In this document: piece after piece, positions 44,058-51,802 of the stretch
How positions within the stretch are numbered: position 1 is the first letter of the stretch
Layout of the letters: every line of letters begins with the position of its first letter
Translations under genes and position numbers: made by a program
Notes under the pieces: generated by a model
What the model saw: the letters and a program-made list of their open reading frames with translations, nothing else
Database searches by the model: none
Told to the model about the DNA's origin: nothing
Source of the DNA: Candidatus Binatia bacterium
Lineage (GTDB): Bacteria; Desulfobacterota; Binatia; Bin18
Length of the DNA stretch: 55,541 nucleotides
Reading direction: 5' to 3'
Assembly: GCA_022826945.1 (NCBI GenBank)
Contig: JAJDTY010000063.1
Coordinates: forward strand, 1-55,541

Positions 44058-44082
44058 CTGGCCTGATTAAGGGGTTTTTGAG

Positions 44083-44442
44083 ATGACCAAACGACGAGCA
44101 ATGCTGCTGCTGACCTATAACCTCGGTGAGCATGTTAATCAGGAGGAGTACGAGCAGTGGCTCCGTGACGTGGATAATCCGTTTTTCAACAGTGTTCCGG
44201 GTGTTAAGCGCTATGCGAATTGGAAAGTGCTGGATGAAAAACTTGGGACGGTACAGTTTACGCACTATGACCTGCTTGAGATTGACGATTTGGATGCCTG
44301 GGAAAAGGTTTGGGGGAATGAGGAACTCCAGAAATTTGCCCAAGGCTGGACGCAGCGCTGGTCTGTACACGGTCCTGATGAAAAATACGCCGGTCTGAAT
44401 TATCAGGTTATGCTGTGCGAGGAGATCGCCGCACCCGATTAA
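44083..44442 (+). CDS. hypothetical protein, dimeric alpha-beta-barrel-like
   Basis: A 119-residue acidic protein I do not recognise. It has a beta-alpha pattern (MLLLTYNLGEHVNQEEYEQWLRDVDNPFFNSVPGVKRYANWKVL) that resembles EthD or stress-responsive ferredoxin-fold domains, with an aromatic-rich C-terminal part (WGNEELQKFAQGWTQRW). AAGGGG precedes the ATG. It is the first gene of a run leading to a bicupin dioxygenase-like gene and a MetE-like gene. Confidence 0.7.
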   Translation: MTKRRAMLLLTYNLGEHVNQEEYEQWLRDVDNPFFNSVPGVKRYANWKVLDEKLGTVQFTHYDLLEIDDLDAWEKVWGNEELQKFAQGWTQRWSVHGPDEKYAGLNYQVMLCEEIAAPD

Positions 44443-44473
44443 CAAGACTTCGCTAAGAGCTGAGCAAAACACT

Positions 44474-45517
44474 GTGGCGACATCAATCCAATCGCACGAA
44501 GTAGAAACCTTTCTGGCCGGCTTGTCTCAGTACGATGTCGGGCCGTTGTGGAAGGTGCTCGGCAAACAACTCACGCCTACGCCGGAAACGTCGGTTAAGC
44601 CGTATCTGTGGCGCTGGAAAGACCTGCGCCCCCAACTCCTACGCTCAGGCGAGCTCGTCTCCGCAGCCGAAGCTGAACGGCGGGTGCTCATGCTGCTCAA
44701 CCCAGGGCTCGAAGGTCGGGTTGCCACAACCAACACGCTGTATGCCGGGATTCAGCTCATCCTGCCCGGTGAGGTCGCGCGAACCCACCGGCACACGCCC
44801 AACGCGCTCCGTTTCATTATGGAAGGACAGGGGGCCTATACGGTCGTCGATGGTGAAAAGCTGCCTATGGAGCCAGGGGATTTTGTCCTGACGCCGAACT
44901 GGACGTGGCATGAGCACGGCAGTGAAGGCACCGAGCCCGTTGTCTGGCTCGACGGACTGGACCTGCCCTTGGCTGGCATGCTGGCCGGAACATTTTTTGA
45001 ACCCGGTCAGACCGAGGCGCAGGACTTGACCAAGCCGGAGGATCACTCAACCCGTGGCTATAAGCACGGCGGACTCCTGCCAACTTGGCAACGCCCAGTC
45101 GATGGGCAGTCGTCCTTACTCAAATATGCATGGAGTGAGGTCCGCCCCGCGCTACTGGACCTCGGTAGAGACGCCGACAGTCCGTTTGACGGCACCATGC
45201 TGGAATATGTGAATCCGGTGACGGGCGGTCCGTCACTCGCGACCATGGCCAGTTTTCTGCAGCGCCTCCGGCCCGGCCAAAAAACGCAGGCGCGCAGGCA
45301 AAGCGTCAGTAAGGTCTATCTCGCGGTCGAGGGGACTGGACAGACGGTCGTCAGCGGCAGGGCTCTTGAATGGGGGCCGGGTGACGTGTTTGCCGTACCA
45401 ACCTGGGCGAGTCATGCGCACGAGAATACCTCGGCGTCCGCAGACGCGCTTCTCTTCTCTTTTTCTGACGCGCCGGTCATGAAGGCACTCGGCTGGTATA
45501 GAGAACAGGAACTATAG
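44474..45517 (+). CDS. bicupin dioxygenase (gentisate 1,2-dioxygenase-like)
   Basis: A 347-residue two-cupin protein. It opens like gentisate dioxygenase (LWKVLGKQLTPTPETSVKPYLWRWKDLRPQLLRSGEL). Cupin 1 has the iron ligands in RTHRHTPNALRFIMEG and TWHEHG; cupin 2 ends with VPTWASHAHENTS, also with two histidines. Such enzymes open gentisate or salicylate rings with Fe(II), but the substrate cannot be fixed here. GTG start without a clear ribosome binding site. Its stop TAG directly abuts the ATG of the MetE-like gene, an odd pairing. Confidence 0.8.
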   Translation: MATSIQSHEVETFLAGLSQYDVGPLWKVLGKQLTPTPETSVKPYLWRWKDLRPQLLRSGELVSAAEAERRVLMLLNPGLEGRVATTNTLYAGIQLILPGEVARTHRHTPNALRFIMEGQGAYTVVDGEKLPMEPGDFVLTPNWTWHEHGSEGTEPVVWLDGLDLPLAGMLAGTFFEPGQTEAQDLTKPEDHSTRGYKHGGLLPTWQRPVDGQSSLLKYAWSEVRPALLDLGRDADSPFDGTMLEYVNPVTGGPSLATMASFLQRLRPGQKTQARRQSVSKVYLAVEGTGQTVVSGRALEWGPGDVFAVPTWASHAHENTSASADALLFSFSDAPVMKALGWYREQEL

Positions 45518-46555
45518 ATGCTGCAAACCATGATTGTCGGGAGCTTACCCCGTCCGACTTGGCTCGTTCCCCCAAACGCGATGTATGTCTCGTGGAAGCT
45601 GCAAGACGAGACCCTGCGTGAGGGTCAGGACGATGCCGTGCTGCTCGCGCTCGCCGACCAGGAGGCGACGGGTCTCAATATCGTGACCGACGGCGAACAG
45701 CGCCGTCGGCATTATATCTGGGGGTTCGTTGAAGGGCTGACCGGGTTGGACTTCAGCCGTTTGGTTGAGATCGAAACGCGGGGGAACCGCTACGGTATCA
45801 AAGTCCGGGCCGCCCGGGTGGTTGAGCAGTTGCGTCGTCCGCGGTCGGTGTTGGTTGAGGCGCTCCGGTTCATGAAGCAGCACACGACAAAGCCGGTCAA
45901 AGTTACCTTGCCCGGTCCGATGACTATCGCGGATACGGTTGCGGATGAGTACTACGGGGATCGTCGGAAACTGGCGGGCGAACTGGCACGGCTGGTGAAT
46001 GAAGAGGCGTGTGAGTTGGTGGAGAACGGGTGCGATGTCGTGCAGTTCGACGAGCCGTGTTTCAATATCTATCTCGATGCGGTGGAAGAGTGGGGTATCC
46101 AGGCGCTTGAACAATGTGCTCAAGGGGTGCAGGCCAAAACCGCGGTCCATATCTGTTATGGATACGGTATCCCTGCAGTCGTCGAGTGGAAGAGTAAAAA
46201 TACGGACTGGGGCCATTATGCGCGCACGCTGCCACTGCTGCGGACCAGCACGATTGATATGATCTCAGTCGAGTGTGCCGCCTCTGGCGTCGATCCAGCA
46301 GTATTAGCTGAGGCCAAGGGCAAAGATTTGATGGTCGGGGTCATCGACGTTGGTACTGAAGAGGTGGAAACGCGTGAAACGGTTGCGGCGCGTATTCGGA
46401 CGGCGTTACAGTATGTGACGCCTGAGCATCTCTACCCCTGTACGGACTGTGGCATGATTCCACGCTCGCGCACCGCGGCGCGAGGAAAGATGCAGGCCCT
46501 TGCCGATGGGGCCTGGTTGGTCCGGGCAGAACTGCAGCAGGGGCATTCTGGCTAG
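45518..46555 (+). CDS. core-MetE-like cobalamin-independent methionine synthase family protein
   Basis: A 345-residue protein covering only the catalytic MetE barrel. The zinc ligands are complete: H211 and C213 (HICYG), E252 (SVEC) and C311 (TDCG). FDEP at 177-180 matches the MetE homocysteine site region. The N-terminal MetE domain is absent, as in archaeal and bacterial core-MetE (Mes) proteins, whose methyl donors may be corrinoid proteins or methylfolate with a helper protein. It abuts the bicupin stop codon. It is a paralogue of the MetE half of the fusion at 2519-4105. Confidence 0.85.
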   Translation: MLQTMIVGSLPRPTWLVPPNAMYVSWKLQDETLREGQDDAVLLALADQEATGLNIVTDGEQRRRHYIWGFVEGLTGLDFSRLVEIETRGNRYGIKVRAARVVEQLRRPRSVLVEALRFMKQHTTKPVKVTLPGPMTIADTVADEYYGDRRKLAGELARLVNEEACELVENGCDVVQFDEPCFNIYLDAVEEWGIQALEQCAQGVQAKTAVHICYGYGIPAVVEWKSKNTDWGHYARTLPLLRTSTIDMISVECAASGVDPAVLAEAKGKDLMVGVIDVGTEEVETRETVAARIRTALQYVTPEHLYPCTDCGMIPRSRTAARGKMQALADGAWLVRAELQQGHSG

Positions 46556-46565
46556 GCGGAGTACC

Positions 46566-46679
46566 ATGGGCGCGCTATATGAATTCTTTTCAGACAGTCC
46601 GATTCTTGTTGGCGCAGCCCTCGGCGTGATCATCGCCGTTATCGTGATTGCCATTTCAGAGGGAAAGAAAAGCGCCTAG
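46566..46679 (+). CDS. 37-residue single-span membrane protein
   Basis: A short frame ATG 46566 to TAG 46679 encodes a 12-residue soluble head, one hydrophobic helix (ILVGAALGVIIAVIVIAIS) and a basic end (EGKKSA). GGCGGAG lies 5 bases before the ATG. It sits between two co-directional genes with short gaps on both sides, so it is probably translated as part of the run. I know no family for it. Confidence 0.6.
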   Translation: MGALYEFFSDSPILVGAALGVIIAVIVIAISEGKKSA

Positions 46680-46691
46680 CGCTGGCCCGGT

Positions 46692-46922
46692 ATGGCTCAT
46701 ATTTCAAAGGAAGAATTTATCGCCCGTTTGGCAAAAGGGCTGGATATGCCGACCGCGCTGCTCGACGCAATGACGGACCCCTGTCCGTGTAGCTCGGCGA
46801 AATGCGAGGGCTGGAAGGTCACGCGTATGCCCGGACTCGACGAAATCAAGCAGTACGGTCTGGAGCAACGCTTTGCCATGTCCGGCTGGCGAACCTCGTT
46901 GAGCGCCATTATTGAAGATTGA
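46692..46922 (+). CDS. 76-residue Cys-motif protein, unknown
   Basis: A small soluble protein with a compact cysteine group MTDPCPCSSAKCEGW (Cys at residues 32, 34 and 39), then KVTRMPGLDEIKQYGLEQRF. It starts 12 bases after the 37-residue membrane protein. The cysteines could hold a metal or a persulfide; no family is recognised. Conservation of the CPC-x4-C motif would decide whether it is real. Confidence 0.6.
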   Translation: MAHISKEEFIARLAKGLDMPTALLDAMTDPCPCSSAKCEGWKVTRMPGLDEIKQYGLEQRFAMSGWRTSLSAIIED

Positions 46923-46952
46923 GCGGTTCCCTGCTACAGGCCCCGACGCCGT

Positions 46953-47477
46953 ATGAGCGAACAAGACGACTCCCGACCTGCCGCCAGCAAGCCGACAGTC
47001 TCCCCCTCCGACGGGGCAGGGCAGAACATTCCAGACTTCAAGGATCCCTATGAACGCTTTATCTGGGAGAACCGGCAGAAGTTCGGCGCGTTGAGTTGGA
47101 GCGGGCTGTTGCGTTATGGTCGCGGCCTGGTGCTCATGGACGCCCGGCAGTGGCCAGATGAGGCTAGCCAGGACATAGACGAGGCGGCGAACGAGACAGT
47201 GTCTACAGAAGGGAGGACAGCACAGAGAGAAGCTCGACTTGGCTACCTGCCCGAGGGACGGGTTGCCGCACTGTCCCAAACCGCACAGAAAAAAGACGCG
47301 ATACGCCTGTTGAGGACGTATAATCCGCGTGAAGAGATTATCGTCAATGTCTTGCGAGCGGACGGAGGCGGGAGCTTCTTTCAGATAGCGCTCACGGATT
47401 GCCCGCCGCCCGAGGCATATCGCAAGCTCATGGGCAGGGAAGACTTTCAGCCCAAATGGAAAGAACAGGATCAATAG
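46953..47477 (+). CDS. hypothetical protein
   Basis: A 174-residue hydrophilic protein with a disordered N-terminus (Ser/Pro/Asp-rich) and a short motif-like stretch DPYERFIWENRQKFGALSWSGLLRYGRGLVL. The C-terminal half ends in beta-like EIIVNVLRADGGGSFFQIALTD. There is no signal peptide or membrane segment. It ends the rightward run; a hairpin follows before the convergent sufT gene. Confidence 0.65.
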   Translation: MSEQDDSRPAASKPTVSPSDGAGQNIPDFKDPYERFIWENRQKFGALSWSGLLRYGRGLVLMDARQWPDEASQDIDEAANETVSTEGRTAQREARLGYLPEGRVAALSQTAQKKDAIRLLRTYNPREEIIVNVLRADGGGSFFQIALTDCPPPEAYRKLMGREDFQPKWKEQDQ

Positions 47478-47545
47478 GTTTCAGGGCGTTTGGCGCCCAG
47501 TTCGCCCTGAGCACTGTGACGTGTTCGGGGCATGAGCGTGGAGAC

Positions 47546-47568
47546 GGGGCGGCCTGCCTGACCGCCCC
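47546..47568. terminator. bidirectional hairpin between convergent genes
   Basis: GGGGCGG (47546-47552) and CCGCCCC (47562-47568) form a 7-bp stem between the hypothetical gene and sufT. On the minus strand it lies beyond the sufT stop codon. No long T-run is seen. Confidence 0.5.
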
Positions 47569-47576
47569 ATTGGTAT

Positions 47577-48128
47577 CTAATCCAAACCGAGTTTTTCTTT
47601 GCCTTCGGGCGAAATCATAGCTGGCGTCCAGGGTGGGTCCCACACCACTTCGACATTCGCATCTTCAACCCCAGGGATACCTTCGATGCGCATCTGCGCG
47701 TCCATGGCAATAGCCGGCCCCATGCCGCACCCCTGAGCGGTGAGGGTCATTTTGATATCAACGTCGGTTCCACCCTCCGGTCGGTCTTTCACGCTGAGGT
47801 CATACACCAGACCGAGATCAACGATATTCACCGGGATTTCCGGGTCGTAGACATTCTTGAGTTGATCCCAGACTTGATCCTCGGTAACGTTGCCGCCCGT
47901 ACCCACAGCAACGGCCGGGGCAGGTCCCTTACTTTCTTTTCCAATAGCGTCTGCATCTTTGTCAGAGACGCGATAGAGACCTCCCAATGTGGGAAGCTGG
48001 AGGGTATAGGTATCGCCCAAGGCTTGGGTGATAACGCCGGGTGTCCCCTTAGGAATAGTCACTTTGATGCCTTGGGGGATTTGAATGGCGTCGCAGTGCC
48101 GGCTGAATTCAATTTCTTCGTAGCTCAT
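47577..48128 (-). CDS. sufT: Fe-S cluster assembly protein SufT-like
   Basis: A 183-residue protein with the SufT layout: an N-terminal extension (ILIPxG-like CDAIQIPQGIKVTIPKGTPGVITQALG), then the MIP18/DUF59 domain (VWDQLKNVYDPEIPVNIVDLGLVYDL) and the conserved LTAQGCGMGPAI cysteine and the DPPW motif (VVWDPPWTP). It helps mature iron-sulfur proteins under some conditions. It stands alone on the minus strand. Confidence 0.88.
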   Translation of the reverse strand: MSYEEIEFSRHCDAIQIPQGIKVTIPKGTPGVITQALGDTYTLQLPTLGGLYRVSDKDADAIGKESKGPAPAVAVGTGGNVTEDQVWDQLKNVYDPEIPVNIVDLGLVYDLSVKDRPEGGTDVDIKMTLTAQGCGMGPAIAMDAQMRIEGIPGVEDANVEVVWDPPWTPAMISPEGKEKLGLD

Positions 48129-48222
48129 GGTCTGACTCCTTCACCAGATACTGAATCTTCTTTCTGTCTCCCAAGCTAGACTGGTAAGGTCTATATTGTC
48201 AATTGGCTTTTGGGTCTTCTCT

Positions 48223-49170
48223 TTAACGTTTGTCAATCCATTCTTTGATTTGCTGGCGGACATCTTCCGGACGGTCTTCGAGGATGTAGTGCCCGCTGCG
48301 GGTGACAACTTGTAAATCCGCGCTCGGAATTGCCACATCAAGCTCGCGCGCAACATCCATGGAGAGAAATTGATCTTGGCCGCCCCAGAGGAGCAGGGTT
48401 GGCATGGCGAGGGCACTCAGATTAGGCAGAATGTCCTCTTCAACGACGCGGTCGAGATCAAACTCGCGGAGAAATTTATGCAGAGCCGCACGAGCCCCAG
48501 GGTCATCCTCGAATGGCTCAAGATACTGCTTAACCATGGCGTCACCCATGACTTGCTTGTCAAACACCCCCTCCTGAAGGATGCGCTTGAGAAACCAGTC
48601 TCCGCTCAGCAGGTTGCCGATCAGGGGAACCCCGAGCAGGCGTATATTGAGCGGCAGGCTTTCGTGCGCCGAGATTGGGGCACTCATCAGAATCAGTTTA
48701 TGGACGTTGGCCGGGGTCTGGATGGCATAGGCTGCCGCGATGACCGCTCCGAAGTCATGCCCCGCAAGAATAATGTTTTCTAAGTGGAAGTTCTCAATAT
48801 ATGCCGTGAGTTGTGCCAGATAGGTATCCAGATCGTAGGTTTTATCTTGTGGTTTCTCAGACAGGCCAAAGCCCATCAAGTCCAGTTCATAGACTGTATT
48901 GCCATAGGTCAGCCCTGGGGTGATATGCCGCCAGATACGGTAATCTTCGAGCAGGCCGTGGATAAAGATAAGCGGCCGGCCCAGGCCGGTTTGCTGGTAG
49001 TGCAGCGCAACACCGTCAATTTCCACATAGGTATGGTTTGGATTCCTGGCTTGAATCTCTTCCCCTGTCAGACTCGGCGCCGAACCTCCACAGCCGGTCA
49101 AGATGAAGGCGAGCACTAGAAGTACGCCTCTGCCTCTATGTGATCGTTGTCGGTTTCGAAGCCCATTCAT
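48223..49170 (-). CDS. lipoprotein alpha/beta-hydrolase (epoxide hydrolase/dehalogenase type)
   Basis: A 315-residue protein with a lipoprotein signal ending LAFILTGCGG (lipobox Cys). The alpha/beta-hydrolase core has the HG oxyanion motif FIHGLLEDYRIW, the nucleophile elbow AGHDFGAV with Asp rather than Ser, the acid region LLWGGQDQFL, and the C-terminal His in RSGHYILEDRP. An Asp nucleophile is typical of epoxide hydrolases and haloalkane dehalogenases. ATG 49170 is chosen (AGGAG upstream, signal fits); a longer frame exists back to 49248. Confidence 0.85.
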   Translation of the reverse strand: MNGLRNRQRSHRGRGVLLVLAFILTGCGGSAPSLTGEEIQARNPNHTYVEIDGVALHYQQTGLGRPLIFIHGLLEDYRIWRHITPGLTYGNTVYELDLMGFGLSEKPQDKTYDLDTYLAQLTAYIENFHLENIILAGHDFGAVIAAAYAIQTPANVHKLILMSAPISAHESLPLNIRLLGVPLIGNLLSGDWFLKRILQEGVFDKQVMGDAMVKQYLEPFEDDPGARAALHKFLREFDLDRVVEEDILPNLSALAMPTLLLWGGQDQFLSMDVARELDVAIPSADLQVVTRSGHYILEDRPEDVRQQIKEWIDKR

Positions 49171-49264
49171 AACCTGCTTACTCCTTATCGTGTCAGTCTG
49201 AGAAGACTGCGGTGTTCCATTTGACACAGGGCGGGCGGACACGCACAATGCACTTGGCGCTCTC

Positions 49265-49343
49265 TATCCCCTTGCTTTTGTCGTAGACAATAAAATTCTG
49301 GCCGGTCACTCTAGCCGTGCTGAGGAATTCCGACAAGGGGATA
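49265..49343 (+). promoter_or_regulatory. nested inverted repeat upstream of the nitroreductase
   Basis: TATCCCCTTG (49265-49274) is perfectly complementary to CAAGGGGATA (49334-49343). The pairing continues as TGTCG/CGACA after a short bulge and then AATTC/GAATT, giving a rod of nested stems over about 79 bases. It ends about 46 bases before the nitroreductase ATG. It may be a structured leader or an intergenic element; I recognise no riboswitch class. Confidence 0.45.
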
Positions 49344-49389
49344 CAGGAGAATACGCACACACATCGAGACATCAGTAAGGAGGCGGTTC

Positions 49390-50064
49390 ATGGCAGCACA
49401 AGCGGAATTGTTTGATATCATGTTTTCGACCCGGAGTATGCGTCGGCTGAAAACCGACCCGGTCTCGGATGACATTATTTATCAAATTCTCGACGCTGGT
49501 ATTCGGGCTGCCAGTGGTGGTAATACCCAGCACTGGCGCTTTCTCGTCGTGAAGGATGCTGAAGTCAAACGGAAAGTCCAGCACATCTATCAAAAAGGCT
49601 GGGAACAAGCGCGGACCATATATGATGGTCGGCCAGGGCCGAGTCATATGGAAGAAGGAAAATTCAGAAGATTATTGGACGCCGCAAGCTATTTGGCCGA
49701 CAATCTGGCTGAAGTACCGGTCCTGATTTTTGCCTGTCTCAAAGAACGACCGATGCCGCCGGGTGAGGCTGGCGCGCAATTAGCGGCGAAGCTGGCCCGC
49801 CTGTCGGGGTCGAGTATCTATCCTGCGGTGCAGAATATGTTGCTGGCCTGTCGCGCCTTGGGGCTCGGTGCCACGCTCACCACGGTCTGTTCGCTGCACG
49901 AGGAAGAACTGCGGCCGGTCCTCAATCTACCGGATAACATCTCGACCTACGCTCTCCTCCCGGTCGGCTATCCCATGGGGAAATTTGGTCCCGTGCGCCG
50001 GATGGCGGTTGAAGAAGTCACCTGCGTAGATCAGTGGGGGGCGCCGTTGAAACGACCGGCATAG
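49390..50064 (+). CDS. nitroreductase family FMN protein
   Basis: A 224-residue flavoprotein of the nitroreductase fold: FDIMFSTRSMRRLKTDPVSDDIIYQILDAGIRAASGGNTQHWRFLVV (FMN-binding Arg/Ser region), PAVQNMLLACRALGLGATLTTVC and LLPVGYPMGKFGPV. Family members reduce nitro compounds, quinones or act in cofactor biosynthesis; the physiological substrate is not evident. AGGAGG lies 8 bases before the ATG. It follows a strong inverted-repeat structure and is convergent with the ArsC-like gene. Confidence 0.88.
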   Translation: MAAQAELFDIMFSTRSMRRLKTDPVSDDIIYQILDAGIRAASGGNTQHWRFLVVKDAEVKRKVQHIYQKGWEQARTIYDGRPGPSHMEEGKFRRLLDAASYLADNLAEVPVLIFACLKERPMPPGEAGAQLAAKLARLSGSSIYPAVQNMLLACRALGLGATLTTVCSLHEEELRPVLNLPDNISTYALLPVGYPMGKFGPVRRMAVEEVTCVDQWGAPLKRPA

Positions 50065-50103
50065 AACGATTGGTAGAGGAGAGCCAGCTTGACAGCTCTT
50101 CTG

Positions 50104-50457
50104 TTACCCAAAAAGTTCACCATAGACATCGGGATGGAAGCCAACCACAAGCCGCTTACCTGTGCGTATGGCCGGGGCACGCAGATTACCTGAAGGACCA
50201 ATAACGGCCGAAAGTAATGTGTCAGGTGGTAGCTGGCCTTTTCTCAGAGAAAAACGAAGGATCTTTTTACCTTTTACGGCCACGACTTCGCTGAGCGGTC
50301 GCAGCAATTCCAGTGTCCGAACGCGATCAAATTGTTCTTTACGCGCATTCACAACGCTGGCCGCAGTTACCGCTTTCTGCACAAGAAACTCTTGCGCTTT
50401 TTTGCAGGTCACTCAACTTGGACGATGATACTGCCAGTCCAGACGTGCTTTTGGCAT
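50104..50457 (-). CDS. candidate selenoprotein: ArsC-like protein with UxxC motif
   Basis: Read from ATG 50457 (AGGAAG upstream), the frame meets TGA at 50415-50413 as codon 15 and continues to 50104, 117 residues if the TGA is read. The N-terminus is MPKARLDWQYHRPS-x-VTCKKAQEFL, where ArsC-family proteins have their CxxC redox pair, so the TGA takes the first Cys (UVTC). Later segments VVAVKGKKILRFSLRKG and PSGNLRAPAIRTGKRLVVGFHPDVYGELFG match ArsC-like proteins. A bSECIS-like hairpin follows 23 bases after the TGA. A GTG just after the TGA could give a truncated protein without the motif, which makes that reading less plausible. Redox role inferred; arsenate activity unproven. Confidence 0.82.
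50379..50397 (-). promoter_or_regulatory. bSECIS-like hairpin of the ArsC-like gene
   Basis: On the minus strand GCGCAAGA (50397-50390) pairs with TCTTGTGC (50386-50379), including one G-U wobble, around the loop GTT. The loop begins 23 bases after the TGA, within the 16-37 base range for bacterial SECIS, and has the expected GU. Confidence 0.7.
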
Positions 50458-50473
50458 CTCGCTTCCTCTTCTC

Positions 50474-50971
50474 TTATCTCGGCATTTTTTTTCGACGAGA
50501 TTTCGCAATAATCCACTCGTACCCGTCAATCAGGGCCAGCCAAGCTGATTCGAGTAAGTCGCGTGATTGACGCATGGTGCTCCACTGCAGTCTGCCATCG
50601 CTGAACTTCATGATGGACACAACCTCCGCTGCCGTCCCGGCGCCGCCACGATGGGTATACAATTCAACGAGGTCTACGCCCGCAAGAAAGGAAAAATGCT
50701 TCGTCAGAACCTGACGGAGGGCTTGGTCTAGCGCATGGACGCCTCCCACCCCTTGCGCCGCACCAAAGTCATGTTGTTTGTCCACTTCAACGAGGACAAC
50801 CGCGTCGATAGCGCTTTGCCCGTTCCACACCTCATCAATGACACGCCAGCGGATAATGCGAAACGGAGGGCGATAGTCAGGGTCTTGATGCCATCGCTTG
50901 ACTTCTTGTGAAGCTTGCGGGGTGGTGGTCTCGGTGAAGAATCCTCCGCTTTGTTCTGGTTGCTGTGCCAT
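50474..50971 (-). CDS. stand-alone LeuA/CimA regulatory-domain-like protein
   Basis: A 165-residue protein resembling the C-terminal allosteric (LeuA dimer) domain of isopropylmalate/citramalate synthases: FRIIRWRVIDEV, GGVHALDQALRQVL, and the diagnostic GTAAEVVSIMKFSDGRLQWSTMRQSRDLLESAWLALIDGYEW. The catalytic TIM barrel is absent, so it cannot make the acid itself. It may be a ligand-sensing module for another protein. It is second in a leftward three-gene operon with a zinc-ribbon-like protein and the Sec ArsC-like protein; the stop is 16 bases before the latter's ATG. Confidence 0.75.
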   Translation of the reverse strand: MAQQPEQSGGFFTETTTPQASQEVKRWHQDPDYRPPFRIIRWRVIDEVWNGQSAIDAVVLVEVDKQHDFGAAQGVGGVHALDQALRQVLTKHFSFLAGVDLVELYTHRGGAGTAAEVVSIMKFSDGRLQWSTMRQSRDLLESAWLALIDGYEWIIAKSRRKKMPR

Positions 50972-51013
50972 GCATACTCCAATGCCGGTTGTATTGAGTC
51001 AGGTCGGCTGTTT

Positions 51014-51226
51014 CTAGGTTTCTCCGAGCGTCTCCCAGCGGATGTCCCAAAAGTCAGGCAGCGGAGCGGACAGTTCAAAATGACCGCCAAAACACTGAAA
51101 GCTGGGCTGGTGGGTGAGGCGCTCTTTCAAGTAGTGCAGATGGTCTTCAAGGGCATCATTGCGAGGAGTGCCAATGTCCATCCGTTTTTGCTGTCCACAT
51201 TTTCTACAACTCACATCAACATACAT
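51014..51226 (-). CDS. small zinc-ribbon-like protein
   Basis: A 70-residue protein starting MYVDVSCRKCGQQKRMDIGTP, with one CxxC pair near the N-terminus, then LEDHLHYLKERLTHQPSFQCFGGHFELSAPLPDFWDI with a further Cys. ATG 51226 has GAGGTGGG upstream, which decides it over a longer frame back to 51277. I do not recognise the family. It is first in the operon with the LeuA-like and ArsC-like genes. Confidence 0.65.
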   Translation of the reverse strand: MYVDVSCRKCGQQKRMDIGTPRNDALEDHLHYLKERLTHQPSFQCFGGHFELSAPLPDFWDIRWETLGET

Positions 51227-51301
51227 ACCCCACCTCTGGATTTGTGTGGTCAGACCAGATAAACAACTGCCTAACACGAGGGTGAAGGAGGCTGCAAGCG
51301 C

Positions 51302-51685
51302 ATGCCGTCAGTAACGTTTATTAAGCAGGAATTGACAATTGAAGTGGCCAAAGGATCGAACCTGCGTGAGGTCGCCCTAGAAAACAAGATCGACCTCTAT
51401 CCGCTCTTCGGCCCCGACCCATTTACCGGAATGCCATTTCCTGCAAAATTGCTCAATTGCCGCGGCAAGGGGTTTTGTGGGACGTGTCGGGTGAAAGTGA
51501 ACGATCACCGAGCCCTCTCACCGCTGAGTGTCAGGGAGGAGAAGCACGTTGCCTGGGAAGGGAAATCCTACCGCTTGGCCTGCCAGACCCAAGTCCTGGA
51601 GGACGTTGAGGTGGAAACGAATCCGCGCAAGGTGTCAGGCTGGATGGACCACGCAACCTATCAGAAAATGAAAGAGATCGCCTGA
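51302..51685 (+). CDS. 2Fe-2S ferredoxin
   Basis: A 127-residue plant-type ferredoxin: cluster ligands in LNCRGKGFCGTCRVKV (C-x5-C-x2-C) and RLACQTQVLEDVEV (fourth Cys). The N-terminal beta-grasp strands start VTFIKQELTIEVAKGSNLREVALENKIDLYPLFG. The extended C-terminus (SGWMDHATYQKMKEIA) is unusual. AGGAGG lies 10 bases before the ATG. It is an electron carrier; its partner is unknown. Confidence 0.88.
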   Translation: MPSVTFIKQELTIEVAKGSNLREVALENKIDLYPLFGPDPFTGMPFPAKLLNCRGKGFCGTCRVKVNDHRALSPLSVREEKHVAWEGKSYRLACQTQVLEDVEVETNPRKVSGWMDHATYQKMKEIA

Positions 51686-51715
51686 TTGAAAAATGCGCGG
51701 ATACCCCTATATATT
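51686..51715 (+). promoter_or_regulatory. promoter of guaB
   Basis: TTGAAA (51686-51691) and TATATT (51710-51715) with an 18-base spacer; a 16-base pairing with TATATA is also possible. It lies at the ferredoxin stop codon and would give a leader of about 135 bases before guaB. Confidence 0.5.
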
Positions 51716-51802
51716 GTGCCTCACGCTCCGGCTTGCGAAAGGGGTAGGGGTTTGATAAGGAAAAGCATGGCAGCGACGACTGTCTGACACGACAAGAAAT
51801 GG

